Part shown: in pieces, positions 55,430-63,852 of the stretch
Numbering within the stretch: position 1 is the first letter of the stretch
Layout of the letters: each line of letters starts with the position of its first letter
Assembly: GCF_027158005.1 (NCBI RefSeq)
Contig: NZ_JAPVLQ010000004.1
Coordinates: 282,723-346,722, forward strand
DNA: 64,000 nucleotides
Direction of reading: 5' to 3'
Source of the DNA: Rhodococcus sp. H36-A4
GTDB taxonomy: Bacteria; Actinomycetota; Actinomycetes; Mycobacteriales; Mycobacteriaceae
Program-made: the position numbers and the translations under genes
The notes under the pieces: generated by a model
The model's input: only the letters and a program-made list of their open reading frames with translations
What the model was told of the DNA's origin: nothing
Database searches by the model: none

Positions 55430-56350
55430 GTGACCACAGCCCAGGCGCCCGCCGACGAATGGGTGGCCGCGCTCACTGGACTGTGCCCTGCGCAGTCCGA
55501 AGAGTATGCCCGCACCCATCACCGACTCAACGTCCACAACTACTTGCCCCGGACCTCCCATGACGGTGGTCCAGGGGCGGGTAAGTGTGAGTGGAGCTCG
55601 CACACCGGCACCAGCCTTATCCCCGAGGAGGGTGGCGCGCTCGCATGGGTGCTCATCGACACGATCATGCGTGCCCGCTTCGGCGTAGCCATGGGCTGGT
55701 ACGACTCGTGGCGCGAACACACTCTCAATGGCACCAAATTGTCACCACGGGACACTAAAGTCGTCGCCGCGTTCATCGAACCGGTCTTCGGGCTACCGAC
55801 GAAGCCGAAAAGTACGGATCATCTGCACGGACACATCGCCGAGTGGCTCCTGCATTTGCTCACGAAGAACAACGCAGCCGTTCGGCTTCAACCCGACCCC
55901 AAAGGCGACGTCACGGATGCCGGCGCCGACGCGTTCTCAATCTACGAAAATTCCGCCGGCGCGCTGCGGTTTCGGCTGTGGGAAAGCAAGAAGAACACCG
56001 GCAACGGGCCGCTGTCTGCAAGCTCTAGCAAGGCGTATAAGCAGATCACCGACGAGGGCCAGCGTTACGTTGGGAAGCTTGTTAGCACTTTTCAGCGGGA
56101 CTCGCACAGTGCCGAGATAATTACTTTGATCGAACAGTTACCCGCCGCGTGGGTGCAAGGAGATGCGCTCGTCGGCGCTGGGGTATCTCTAGCAACCCAA
56201 CAGCCGCTGTCAGCGCAGCCATTCAAGAAAATGAGCGAAAAGCTGCCGCTGCTGAGCAAACCCGGTCAGCTACGCGGACTGGCCACCAGCATCAGCTGCT
56301 ACAAAGAACTCGCTGAAACGGTACGGAGATACGCGTGGACCGCGCTCTAG
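55430..56350 (+). CDS. PD-(D/E)xK-type nuclease subunit, HamA-like (Hachiman-like system)
   Basis: A 306-residue protein starting VTTAQAPADEWVAALTG from a GTG with GGAGG 5 bases upstream. The central part fits a PD-(D/E)xK fold: helix GHIAEWLLHLL with Glu near 137, Asp in DAGADAFSIY near 166, then LRFRLWESKKNTG with E-x-K near 185/187. The helix KAYKQITDEGQRYVGKLV follows. HamA (DUF1837) of Hachiman has the same order and size and pairs with a helicase. Here the next gene, overlapping by 16 bp, is a Ski2-like helicase. The Hachiman assignment is inference from architecture; the N-terminal 100 residues were not matched to DUF1837. Confidence 0.6.
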   Translation: MTTAQAPADEWVAALTGLCPAQSEEYARTHHRLNVHNYLPRTSHDGGPGAGKCEWSSHTGTSLIPEEGGALAWVLIDTIMRARFGVAMGWYDSWREHTLNGTKLSPRDTKVVAAFIEPVFGLPTKPKSTDHLHGHIAEWLLHLLTKNNAAVRLQPDPKGDVTDAGADAFSIYENSAGALRFRLWESKKNTGNGPLSASSSKAYKQITDEGQRYVGKLVSTFQRDSHSAEIITLIEQLPAAWVQGDALVGAGVSLATQQPLSAQPFKKMSEKLPLLSKPGQLRGLATSISCYKELAETVRRYAWTAL

Positions 56351-59300
56351 CCGCCGAACACCTCAACGCCGCGTTCGGCGACGATCAACTCACTGAGCTC
56401 CCTACCGTTGATGAGCTCACTAACCTGATTGCCGAACTCGAGATTGAACTTGTTCGCGGCCTCACCGACACTGGGTTCCGCGCAGACCTCACGCAACTAC
56501 GTCGCACCGCCTGGTATCTGCACGGGATCGCCTCCACAGCAGACGGTCGCCGGTACCCCCAGGAGCAGCGGCGCCGAGCGTTCGCCGTCAGCGCTCATGT
56601 CCACGACCTTCTCCTCGACGACCCAACCGAAACGGGCCTTCAGCACATGGCAACCGCGTTCGCAGCCCAGGTTGGTTACCACCGCGCCGACGAGAGCCCC
56701 AACGCCGGTGCCATCTACCGCAGGATGCGCCCTGTCGTCGACGTGCCGGCCGCTTTCAGCGACAGCGCAGACGTCGCTCTTCAAGCCGGGATACTGTTCC
56801 TCGGCCTCGATATGACCACCCTCAACCAGCGGTTGAGCACCTGGGGCTTCGCCGCGACCTCCCTGACCCGAAGTGCCGAACTCGAAAGCCTGGACGGCAC
56901 GATGTTCGGCCCGACCCAACGGCTCCTTCGCGGTGTCACCGGCCTTGTCCAGTATCTGCGGGAAGGCAGCAGCGAGGCGCTTGAAACCGCCCGCGGACAC
57001 CTCCGCGTCGTCATCGATGACGAAGTCGGCCTCAGTGACCTCGACACCCGTTGGGTAGCAGGACACCTCGTCGCCCTCGCTGACGGGCTTGAGGCCAGCA
57101 GCATCTGGGCAGTCCTACCACCCGACCTCCCCCCAGCGGTCAAGCAGGCGTTCACTCTCGACCCGCAGCCCATCTTGACCCTGTGGCCGCCACAGCGCGA
57201 CCTCATCTCTCATTCGACGCTCAGCCCTCTTAGCCCAACGACCTCCAGGTTGCTCGTCTCCGTCCCGACCAGCGCCGGCAAGACGCTGCTCGCACAGCTC
57301 ATCATCTGTGCCCACACCGCCCGCGACGACCGCGATGTCTGCTACGTGACCCCGTTGCGCAGCCTCGGACGAGAAATGCGTCAAGGGCTCCGGCCGCGCC
57401 TGCGATACCTCGATCGCCGCCTCGGCGCAGATCTCCCCGACGGCTTCGGCACCCAGGACCTCTTCGGCGACGACACGATTGCAAGCGAGGACAACACAGT
57501 CCATCAGCCACAGGTCGAGGTGATGACGCCCGAACGACTCATGAACGCCCTGCGGCAGAACCCCGGCGAAGTACTGAGCCGGTTCAGTCTGTTCGTCATC
57601 GACGAGGTCCACCTCATCGCCCAGTCCGGTGGCCGCGGACTGCTGCTCGAAGGACTGTTGGCGCTGCTCGACGCCAGCGGCGCACGACTCATCCTCCTCT
57701 CCGGCGTGATCGGCAACGCTGCATCTCTCGCCGCGTGGACATCCAAGGGCAAGGCAGACGTGCTGTTCACCGACGATTGGAGAGCCCCGCGTCGGCTCCA
57801 TGTCCTCCTGAATACTGAGAAGATCGAGGAAAGCCGCGCAGACATCCCCGCCAACCGAGCAGGGGGGAAGAACAAGACCCGATACGACCTGCGTGCGCGC
57901 CTCGCGGTTCGGCCCACCAGAGCCACCGCGCAAGACCTTGCCACCAGCAAGGACACCCCTGTCGGCCAGCTCATTATCGGCCCCGACAGCACGCGACTCT
58001 CTGGTTCCTCCAGCGCCTACTCAATGACCGCCAAGACGGCCGCACTGCTATTGCGCGCCGGAAGTCTCCTCATGATCGTCTCCCAACGGGCCACTGCCCG
58101 CGACGCCGCGAAAGTGATGGCCGACGAACTCGAAGACGACCCTCGCTCGCAGGGCCTTGCCGACGCCCTCGTAGCCCGCCTGGGCGACGACCATCCTCTC
58201 ATTGCCACAGTCCGCAAGGGCGTGGCCTACCACCACGCCGGGTTGCCTGTCGAAGTACAAGAGGCCGTCGAAGATGCGATCCGTAGCGAGACGATCAAGG
58301 CCGTCGTCGCAACAAGCACGCTCACTGACGGTGTGAATCTGCCCGTCCGTACCGTCATCATCGCAACCACCGAGTACGAGGGTCAGAACCCCGCCCAACG
58401 GATGAGCGCCTCCCAGCTTCTGAACGCCGTCGGCCGTGCAGGCCGAGCCGGGAAGGAGTCGGAAGGCTGGATCGTGCTGGCTCTTCAGAAGGCGCTGACC
58501 GTAAGTGATTTCGACCGGCTAACCCCCAGCCCTGAAGAATTGGAAGTTCGCTCGACCGTAGCCAGATCGTCCGCTCTCGATGCGCTTGCCGAGGCTGAGG
58601 GATTGGTAGCCGAGACACAAGACGCAATTCTGCGGTTGACACCCGATCAGGAGACCGGAGGGTTCGTCAACTACGTCTGGTTCATCCTCCACGTCCTGGA
58701 GCAGGTACCCACCCTCGCAAACACCCGAACCTGGCGGGAAATCGTCGAGCGCCTGTTCGCCTTCACCCAGCTCTCTGACGACCTCAAAGAGCGGTGGCTG
58801 GCACTCGCTGATCTCGTCGAGAGCGAGTACGAGCTGACACCACCTGCATCACGTCGGCGCTGGGCAGAAGCTGGAACCAGCCTGGCATCAGCCGCAGTCA
58901 TCGAGACAATCGCAGAAGCAGTTGCCGACCATTTGCAAGGACTCGGCAGCATCGAAGAACAGACATTGGAGGAGACGCTCGACGTCCTCACCAGCCTGGC
59001 CGTGTACACCCAACTCTTGGCACTCCCCGAAGCAGGGAAATACTGGCGATTCCGAAAGTCACCCAGAGGCGCGGACATTGACGTCGACACCGATGCCGTT
59101 ATTCGTGACTGGATCGCAGGACGCACACTCACCGAGCTAGCCAACGACCATCTTTCCGAAGTTCCCAACACGGCGTTCCGACTGGAGCAAATGGTCGACG
59201 GCATCAGTGAGGGGATCCAGCACTATCTGTCCTGGACCGTCGGCCTGGTCATCTCCCAAGCCAACGACATCCATCGGCTGAGCCTGGGTTCAGCGGCTCT

Positions 59301-59835
59301 TTTCGCTAGCACTTCTGCCCACCTGCGTTACGGCGTAGATTCACCACTCGCAATCAACCTGCTTGTACGAGATGTAAAGTCCCGGACGCTGGCGCAGCGT
59401 CTAGGGCGAGTGTCAAGAGAAGCAGGTTGGGATGAAGAAGGCCTACGCGAACACCTGAGCGAGCAGCACATTCGCGGATGGCGCGACAATCTCGAAGCAA
59501 CCCCGACGGATGTTCTCGACCTGCTCCAGTACGTCCAGGGAAGAGACCGGCACAAGCTGGCCGAGATGATGGAATTGGGGGCTGTCACCGCTCAATCTCT
59601 TCTCGTCAACGGCGACAAGCAGGTCTTCCCGTTGGCCGTGAGCGTCGTCGCCTCGGACGACGGTAACGAACTCAGGATCCTGGCCGACGATCGCACTGTT
59701 CGCGGCTTCATCGTGGCGCCTGATCATGCCGGCGTCGCAGCGGTGCTCGCGAGCGGCCTAGTACTCGACTTCGTCCTCCAGGGCACAACGGTGACCATCA
59801 CGCGCGCCTCGGCGGGACAGATTGACTTTCTGTGA
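56335..59835 (+). CDS. large Ski2-like DEVH-box helicase, HamB-like
   Basis: A 1166-residue superfamily 2 helicase. An N-terminal helical region (1-280) precedes motif I VPTSAGKTLLAQL (about 310-322), motif Ia YVTPLRSLGREMRQGL, motif II VIDEVHLIAQ (about 420-428), and motif III LILLSGVIGNA. RecA2 has VAYHHAGLPVEVQEAVEDAIRSE, VATSTLTDGVNLPVRTVII and LLNAVGRAGRAGKESEG (motif VI, about 695-702). About 450 residues with no recognised catalytic motif follow. Ski2-like helicases paired with a small nuclease form Hachiman and related anti-phage systems, where the helicase senses or unwinds damaged or phage DNA. The GTG start overlaps the nuclease gene. Confidence 0.85.
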   Translation: MDRALAAEHLNAAFGDDQLTELPTVDELTNLIAELEIELVRGLTDTGFRADLTQLRRTAWYLHGIASTADGRRYPQEQRRRAFAVSAHVHDLLLDDPTETGLQHMATAFAAQVGYHRADESPNAGAIYRRMRPVVDVPAAFSDSADVALQAGILFLGLDMTTLNQRLSTWGFAATSLTRSAELESLDGTMFGPTQRLLRGVTGLVQYLREGSSEALETARGHLRVVIDDEVGLSDLDTRWVAGHLVALADGLEASSIWAVLPPDLPPAVKQAFTLDPQPILTLWPPQRDLISHSTLSPLSPTTSRLLVSVPTSAGKTLLAQLIICAHTARDDRDVCYVTPLRSLGREMRQGLRPRLRYLDRRLGADLPDGFGTQDLFGDDTIASEDNTVHQPQVEVMTPERLMNALRQNPGEVLSRFSLFVIDEVHLIAQSGGRGLLLEGLLALLDASGARLILLSGVIGNAASLAAWTSKGKADVLFTDDWRAPRRLHVLLNTEKIEESRADIPANRAGGKNKTRYDLRARLAVRPTRATAQDLATSKDTPVGQLIIGPDSTRLSGSSSAYSMTAKTAALLLRAGSLLMIVSQRATARDAAKVMADELEDDPRSQGLADALVARLGDDHPLIATVRKGVAYHHAGLPVEVQEAVEDAIRSETIKAVVATSTLTDGVNLPVRTVIIATTEYEGQNPAQRMSASQLLNAVGRAGRAGKESEGWIVLALQKALTVSDFDRLTPSPEELEVRSTVARSSALDALAEAEGLVAETQDAILRLTPDQETGGFVNYVWFILHVLEQVPTLANTRTWREIVERLFAFTQLSDDLKERWLALADLVESEYELTPPASRRRWAEAGTSLASAAVIETIAEAVADHLQGLGSIEEQTLEETLDVLTSLAVYTQLLALPEAGKYWRFRKSPRGADIDVDTDAVIRDWIAGRTLTELANDHLSEVPNTAFRLEQMVDGISEGIQHYLSWTVGLVISQANDIHRLSLGSAALFASTSAHLRYGVDSPLAINLLVRDVKSRTLAQRLGRVSREAGWDEEGLREHLSEQHIRGWRDNLEATPTDVLDLLQYVQGRDRHKLAEMMELGAVTAQSLLVNGDKQVFPLAVSVVASDDGNELRILADDRTVRGFIVAPDHAGVAAVLASGLVLDFVLQGTTVTITRASAGQIDFL

Positions 59836-60338
59836 CCGACCCGGCCCTGCACGCCCGGGGATAATCAACTCGGGGCCCGGCGGCAACGTGGGATTGACGG
59901 GCAGCCGGCGCAGAACCCGGGTAGCTACTAACGGTTTCAGCCCAAAGTGTTTGCGATATCGACAATCTCGCTACCGATAAGAGGCCGGTTTTCCGGGCTC
60001 TGCTTGCTATTGGGTCGTCAAGTCGTCGGAAGCATAAATGGCGGCGATGAGGCGGTCGCCACCCAACTGTGGAGCAATACGCCCAGTCTTGATATGCAGG
60101 GTTACCAGTAAACCGCTGCATATTGGATCAGATGAATGAGGGCCCGGCTGCGCACCCTCTTTCGTAACCCACCTCAAACCCCATGCTCGCCAAAGGTTTC
60201 CGTCAAGATCTGAGCCGCCCGGCTGCCTCAAACGATGCTTCACCGACCGAAGGGGCGACGTGTGATCCCACCCTACCCGCAAAAAAGCCACTGCGACCGA
60301 CCGTGACAGCTACGGTGATTTCGGATGCCACATGCGTC
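59836..60338. other. 503-bp intergenic region with one dyad repeat
   Basis: It lies between the convergent ends of the helicase gene and the minus-strand unknown gene. No credible frame. It contains the first copy of the ATATGCAGGGTTACCAG element, described separately. Confidence 0.45.
60092..60123. repeat. dyad-symmetric repeat element, copy 1
   Basis: ATATGCAG-GGTT, a 7-base loop, AACC-G-CTGCATAT: 12 pairs with one bulged base. Its first 17 bases (ATATGCAGGGTTACCAG) recur exactly at 61231-61247. It lies 215 bp downstream of the unknown minus-strand gene. There is no T run, so a simple terminator is unlikely. Confidence 0.7.
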
Positions 60339-61061
60339 TCACGCCGATTCGACCCTGGCGATGCCGTTGCCGTCGTCGTCTATCGACCATACCCAGTCGT
60401 TCGACTCAGCGGAACACAGCCCCAGGCGGGCCATTTCGTCGGCAATCGGCTTGCAGGCTCGGAGGGTGCAGCGTGCTATCTCGAAGATCATGGCGGCGGG
60501 CATTGTGCGACCACACCACTTTGCCCCGCCATTCTCCATGTACTGGCGCAGTTCCTCAGCGTGCTTGTTGCGGTTCGGCTTTCCGTCGTTATGGACACCG
60601 CCAAGAGAGTTGGCCGCGACACGCAGCATGCTCTCAACGGAGTAAGCAAAGTCGTTCAGCATGAAGCCGACGTTGGCCTTGAGGAAGTCTTGACGCGACA
60701 GCTCTACTACCTGGTCACCCGGATTACCAGTGTCGCTGAGTTGGCCGGTCATGAGATCGAAGCGCAGGGCAATGGCGGTATCCACACGCTTGATTTCAGG
60801 ACGCGACTCGTGAAGCTTCGCCCACGCTTCGTCCATCTGCTTCTTGAGCTCGGCCGGGATCGGAGTCGGTCCGGGCTTGACGACCCGGAACTTCGGCGCG
60901 AGGGATGTCGCGGCGCTCGCGGTGTCTAGAAGAGGCGGCTTATCCAGCAATATTGGCCGCAGCAGAGCGGAAACCTTCAACAGGTCGTACTCGCTGGGAT
61001 TGGTCCTCAGCTTCTGATCCATGTCGATCAGTGTGTGAACGAAGAGGTGTTCAACTTTCAT
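60339..61061 (-). CDS. unknown protein between the two 17-bp repeats
   Basis: A 240-residue soluble, mostly helical protein beginning MKVEHLFVHTLIDMDQKL, with AGGAAGA before the ATG. Features are LLKVSALLRPILLDKPPLL near the N-terminus, SRQDFLKANVGFMLNDFAYSVESMLRVAANSLGGVHNDGKPN in the middle (an N..GGVH motif), and a C-terminal helix MIFEIARCTLRACKPI. From memory, scattered bacterial proteins share the LLR..L(I/L)D..PL and AN..GGVH motifs, possibly a HEPN-related fold, but no function is established. It is alone, flanked on both sides by the same repeat, in a defence-like island. Confidence 0.65.
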   Translation of the reverse strand: MKVEHLFVHTLIDMDQKLRTNPSEYDLLKVSALLRPILLDKPPLLDTASAATSLAPKFRVVKPGPTPIPAELKKQMDEAWAKLHESRPEIKRVDTAIALRFDLMTGQLSDTGNPGDQVVELSRQDFLKANVGFMLNDFAYSVESMLRVAANSLGGVHNDGKPNRNKHAEELRQYMENGGAKWCGRTMPAAMIFEIARCTLRACKPIADEMARLGLCSAESNDWVWSIDDDGNGIARVESA

Positions 61062-61230
61062 TGCCTAGTCTTCCTAATACTCCACCGAATGTTCGACATC
61101 AAGCGAGGGCCCCAAATTACTCTGAAATGACACCCTTGTCACTTCGAGGCATGACCTGCCGCAACTACACGGCTTCACGTCCGGTGAAGGTGTGCTTCGT
61201 TGTGGACCCAGGAGGATATGCAGAGATCGA

Positions 61231-61262
61231 ATATGCAGGGTTACCAGAACCCTCTGTATGTG
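61231..61262. repeat. dyad-symmetric repeat element, copy 2
   Basis: ATATGCAGGGTTACCAG (61231-61247) is identical to copy 1. The right arm is imperfect (AACCC-T-CTGTAT), but GGGTT/AACCC pairs fully. It abuts the stop codon of the TIGR02391 gene at 61263. An extra ATATGCAG occurs at 61216-61223. Confidence 0.7.
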
Positions 61263-62087
61263 CTAAGTTCGGCGACTCTCGTCCAAGCGTCTGTGTACGT
61301 ACGAAATCAGGGCGAACAGGTCGTAGAAGTCGGCCAGTAGCTCTTCAGTCCCTTCGCGTGTTTTGTGCGCCCTTGGGTTTCGATAGTGACCGTGTACTCC
61401 AATGAGCAGATTCTTAAATCCCTTGTGTTCACTAATTTCCGACGCCGTTCGATAAGGGTTAATAAACACGATCGGCGCAAGTGTGTTAGTCCCGAATGCA
61501 GCATCGTACAGCTCTTGACCATCTGTGGTCAGACCCGTTAGCGCGCGCACCCGATTCGGTGCACTTTTCGATGCTTCGCTCATTGCGTGGAACAAATCGT
61601 TGACGATCACTTCCTCCGCGCAGTAATTAAACAGTTCGGCGTGACAACCTCTTCGATACAACTCTGTTTGTAACTCCCCCGCCAGTCTCGCGGCCTCCGT
61701 GAGAGTGCTAGCTTTCGCGCCCGTAGACAGCCGGCCTTCTTCGTTGATCTTGTACCCGTATAGAACTAACACTCCGTTGAGCTGGTCGCGCAACTGCATC
61801 CACCTGCGTTGATCAGTTACGTACCGCGAGGGTCTCATCGCGCGAGCGACGAACCCTCCAAGGACGTTGCCGCATCCCTGCGAGACTTGGGTGTTGTGAA
61901 GCGTCAAATAAAGCCTCGTTCGTTTGTTCGGGCCAGGCTCTTGATCTGTGACGTTCACTAGCTGTAGCAGCGTATCTATGTCAGTTCCCGTCAGACCTGG
62001 ATAGTCAGTCTGAGCCAAGATATTCGAGACTGCCTCAGTAAATTGAGGATCGAACACAGGGAGTCTCTTCAGGGATGGGGATGTCAT
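61263..62087 (-). CDS. TIGR02391 (Ymh-type) HEPN-like protein
   Basis: A 274-residue protein. The C-terminal half matches the Ymh/TIGR02391 pattern: VRALTGLTTDGQELYDAAFG, PIVFINPYRTASEISEHKGFKNLLIGVHGHYRNPRAHKT, ending LISYVHRRLDESR. RNPRAH (236-241) fits the Rx4H active-site motif of HEPN RNases. The N-terminal half (FTEAVSNILAQTDYPGLTGTDIDTLLQL) is typical of the longer version of this family. Such proteins cluster in defence and mobile regions and are expected to cut RNA or act as toxins. The ATG is at 62087. No antitoxin is visible next to it. Confidence 0.78.
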   Translation of the reverse strand: MTSPSLKRLPVFDPQFTEAVSNILAQTDYPGLTGTDIDTLLQLVNVTDQEPGPNKRTRLYLTLHNTQVSQGCGNVLGGFVARAMRPSRYVTDQRRWMQLRDQLNGVLVLYGYKINEEGRLSTGAKASTLTEAARLAGELQTELYRRGCHAELFNYCAEEVIVNDLFHAMSEASKSAPNRVRALTGLTTDGQELYDAAFGTNTLAPIVFINPYRTASEISEHKGFKNLLIGVHGHYRNPRAHKTREGTEELLADFYDLFALISYVHRRLDESRRT

Positions 62088-62224
62088 GGCGAGATTGTCT
62101 CACTCCGTGCTGGAACAGAACCTATCCGAGGGCTGCCCGGATGACGAGGGAAAGGACGAGTGTGCACCCGTCGCGCGGCGGGTTGAGTTCAATTCTGAGT
62201 TTAGTGAGATTTCTGGTGCTGCGT

Positions 62225-63355
62225 CTATTCAGGTGCGATGTCTAGCATAAGTGGCGACACGGCGTCAGTCACTTCAGCCATCAGGCCCTCCCCAGTGCGA
62301 CGGACGCGGCTTTCAATGACCAAAGTTCTGTGGTCGTGTGCCCAACCCCATGCTTGGTCCAAGACTCCAGCTGAGACGGGAACCGAAACGTGGGCACTAC
62401 GTTTATTCCGCACCGTCTGCAGCGTGATCACCCCGGTTTCACCGTCCGGGTCGCGCTCGACCCTGCTTATTGGGCCGACGAACTGTTCTTCGGCGCGAGG
62501 TGATGGTACAGACCGCAACTTCACTGCTACCGACTTGATCCGTTGACTTGCTGCAGAGGGTATGGATACTGTGCCGAGATTCCGAGGTGCGGGCCCGCCG
62601 CTCGGCGCCCACTCGAAAGTACTACTAAATTCGTCAACTGCATCGTCAACCAGCAGACGCTGCAACGCTGCGGCGAATTGATGACTTACGCCCGCTCGTA
62701 TTAGATCGTGCACGGCGTCCGAAGATGGTTCTCGCTCTGGTTGAACTGCAAGGATATCGAGGGCAGCAAGGGATTCGGCGAAGGTGCGCATCACCCGTCT
62801 CTGCATCGGCTCGGGTACAGCGGTCATCTGCAGTCCGTCGATATGCGGTTCATCCTTTGGAGGGTCGACATCCTCCGGTATTGGCAGATAGATCGGTATG
62901 ATGTACGAGCCTCGACGGGTCTGAGCCATCCGCGCAGCTGCTAAAATTTCGTCCCCGTCACGGCGGTACCTACGTATGAAGGATTTTGGGCCGAGCGCGG
63001 TGGTCGCCGATGACCGAAACATCGTCCATCCTTCCTTCACCAGAGCGACGCCTGCTGCGTAGGGAATCGTATCCTTGATGACGATGTCGTTAGCAGCCCT
63101 TAGGTTGGCAATATCGACTGCGAATCCGTTCAGGCGAGCGAGTACGTCGATGACAGTCGATCGTTCGATCTGTGCCAAGCGATGAGTGATCGCAGACCAA
63201 TCCAATCCTTCATCTTCGAGCTGGTTTGGTATTGGAAGCAGGTCGTGGGTCTCAACGTGGCGCCACAGACCGCCGAGTTGTCCAAGGTCGTCCGGCGGAA
63301 GCCATCCTGTAGCCGCAAGATAACGGACTAGTCGGCTATGAACTGAAGTCGTCAC
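62225..63355 (-). CDS. unknown protein coupled to a DUF4365-like nuclease
   Basis: A protein of about 376 residues from a GTG at 63355 that overlaps the upstream stop (GTGA). It begins VTTSVHSRLVRYLAATGWLP. The N-terminal half is helical (LNGFAVDIANLRAANDIVIKDTIPYAAGVALVKEGWTMFRSSATTAL), then SYIIPIYLPIPEDVD and a helical stretch. The C-terminal half is rich in beta strands (EEQFVGPISRVERDPDGETGVITLQTV, ISVPVSAG-like VSVPVSAGVLDQAWGWAHDH), suggesting a binding module. I do not recognise the family. Tight coupling implies that it works with the DUF4365-like protein as a two-component unit, plausibly a defence system. Confidence 0.7.
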   Translation of the reverse strand: MTTSVHSRLVRYLAATGWLPPDDLGQLGGLWRHVETHDLLPIPNQLEDEGLDWSAITHRLAQIERSTVIDVLARLNGFAVDIANLRAANDIVIKDTIPYAAGVALVKEGWTMFRSSATTALGPKSFIRRYRRDGDEILAAARMAQTRRGSYIIPIYLPIPEDVDPPKDEPHIDGLQMTAVPEPMQRRVMRTFAESLAALDILAVQPEREPSSDAVHDLIRAGVSHQFAAALQRLLVDDAVDEFSSTFEWAPSGGPAPRNLGTVSIPSAASQRIKSVAVKLRSVPSPRAEEQFVGPISRVERDPDGETGVITLQTVRNKRSAHVSVPVSAGVLDQAWGWAHDHRTLVIESRVRRTGEGLMAEVTDAVSPLMLDIAPE

Positions 63356-63852
63356 AGTCGGGCGGCCTTTCCCCATGCGCTCGTACCATCGAATTCGGCA
63401 GCCCAATCGTTGAAGGTGTCGGCCGTCAATCGATTCGCTCGCGGCACCCGCACGCTTTTTGCGGTGACTTGGTTAACCCTGATCCACTGTGCACGTGCGT
63501 ACATTACTGTGTGTTGATCGTGATGTTCCAGCCATTCAGGTCCAACATCTCGTTCGAGCCGTACGTAGACCAGAAAGACCGGCAGCGTGCAGAGCGCCCA
63601 TTTGCGTATCCAGTCATCCCTCAACGGAACCGTGATGCTTCCGTCCTTGTTTGGTTTCGTGGTGCCGGTCTTGATCTGGACTCGGACAGTTCCGGTTGCA
63701 AAGCTGATGTTGCCGTCAACAGCTAAGTAATCCTCGCCGGGTGAAAACTCCTCGTGAGCCACCCCGGCCTGTGTCAGCACCGATCGCATGTACATCACAC
63801 CCATGCGTCCAATATGATCTGGACCGACGATCGATTGAACGTTGCTTGTCAC
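63352..63852 (-). CDS. DUF4365-like PD-(D/E)xK nuclease-fold protein
   Basis: A 166-residue protein from a GTG at 63852. It shows the DUF4365 order: GRMGVMYMRSVLTQAGVAHEE (first helix), FSPGEDYLAVDGNISFATGTVRVQIKTGTTKPNKDG (Asp near 41 or 46, then Q59-x-K61 as the xK motif), and WALCTLPVFLVYVRLERD. Q-x-K in place of E-x-K occurs in this family. Such proteins act as nucleic-acid-cutting effectors in defence loci. Upstream, TTACGTAA lies in an AT-rich stretch flanked by GTTGC/GCAAC arms, a possible operator for this two-gene operon. Confidence 0.72.
   Translation of the reverse strand: MTSNVQSIVGPDHIGRMGVMYMRSVLTQAGVAHEEFSPGEDYLAVDGNISFATGTVRVQIKTGTTKPNKDGSITVPLRDDWIRKWALCTLPVFLVYVRLERDVGPEWLEHHDQHTVMYARAQWIRVNQVTAKSVRVPRANRLTADTFNDWAAEFDGTSAWGKAARL

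Noticed and set aside
60092..61262. The two dyad elements as integron attC sites
   Set aside because: They lack the GTTRRRY/RYYYAAC core boxes and no integron integrase is present; only a general repeat-flanked cassette is supported.
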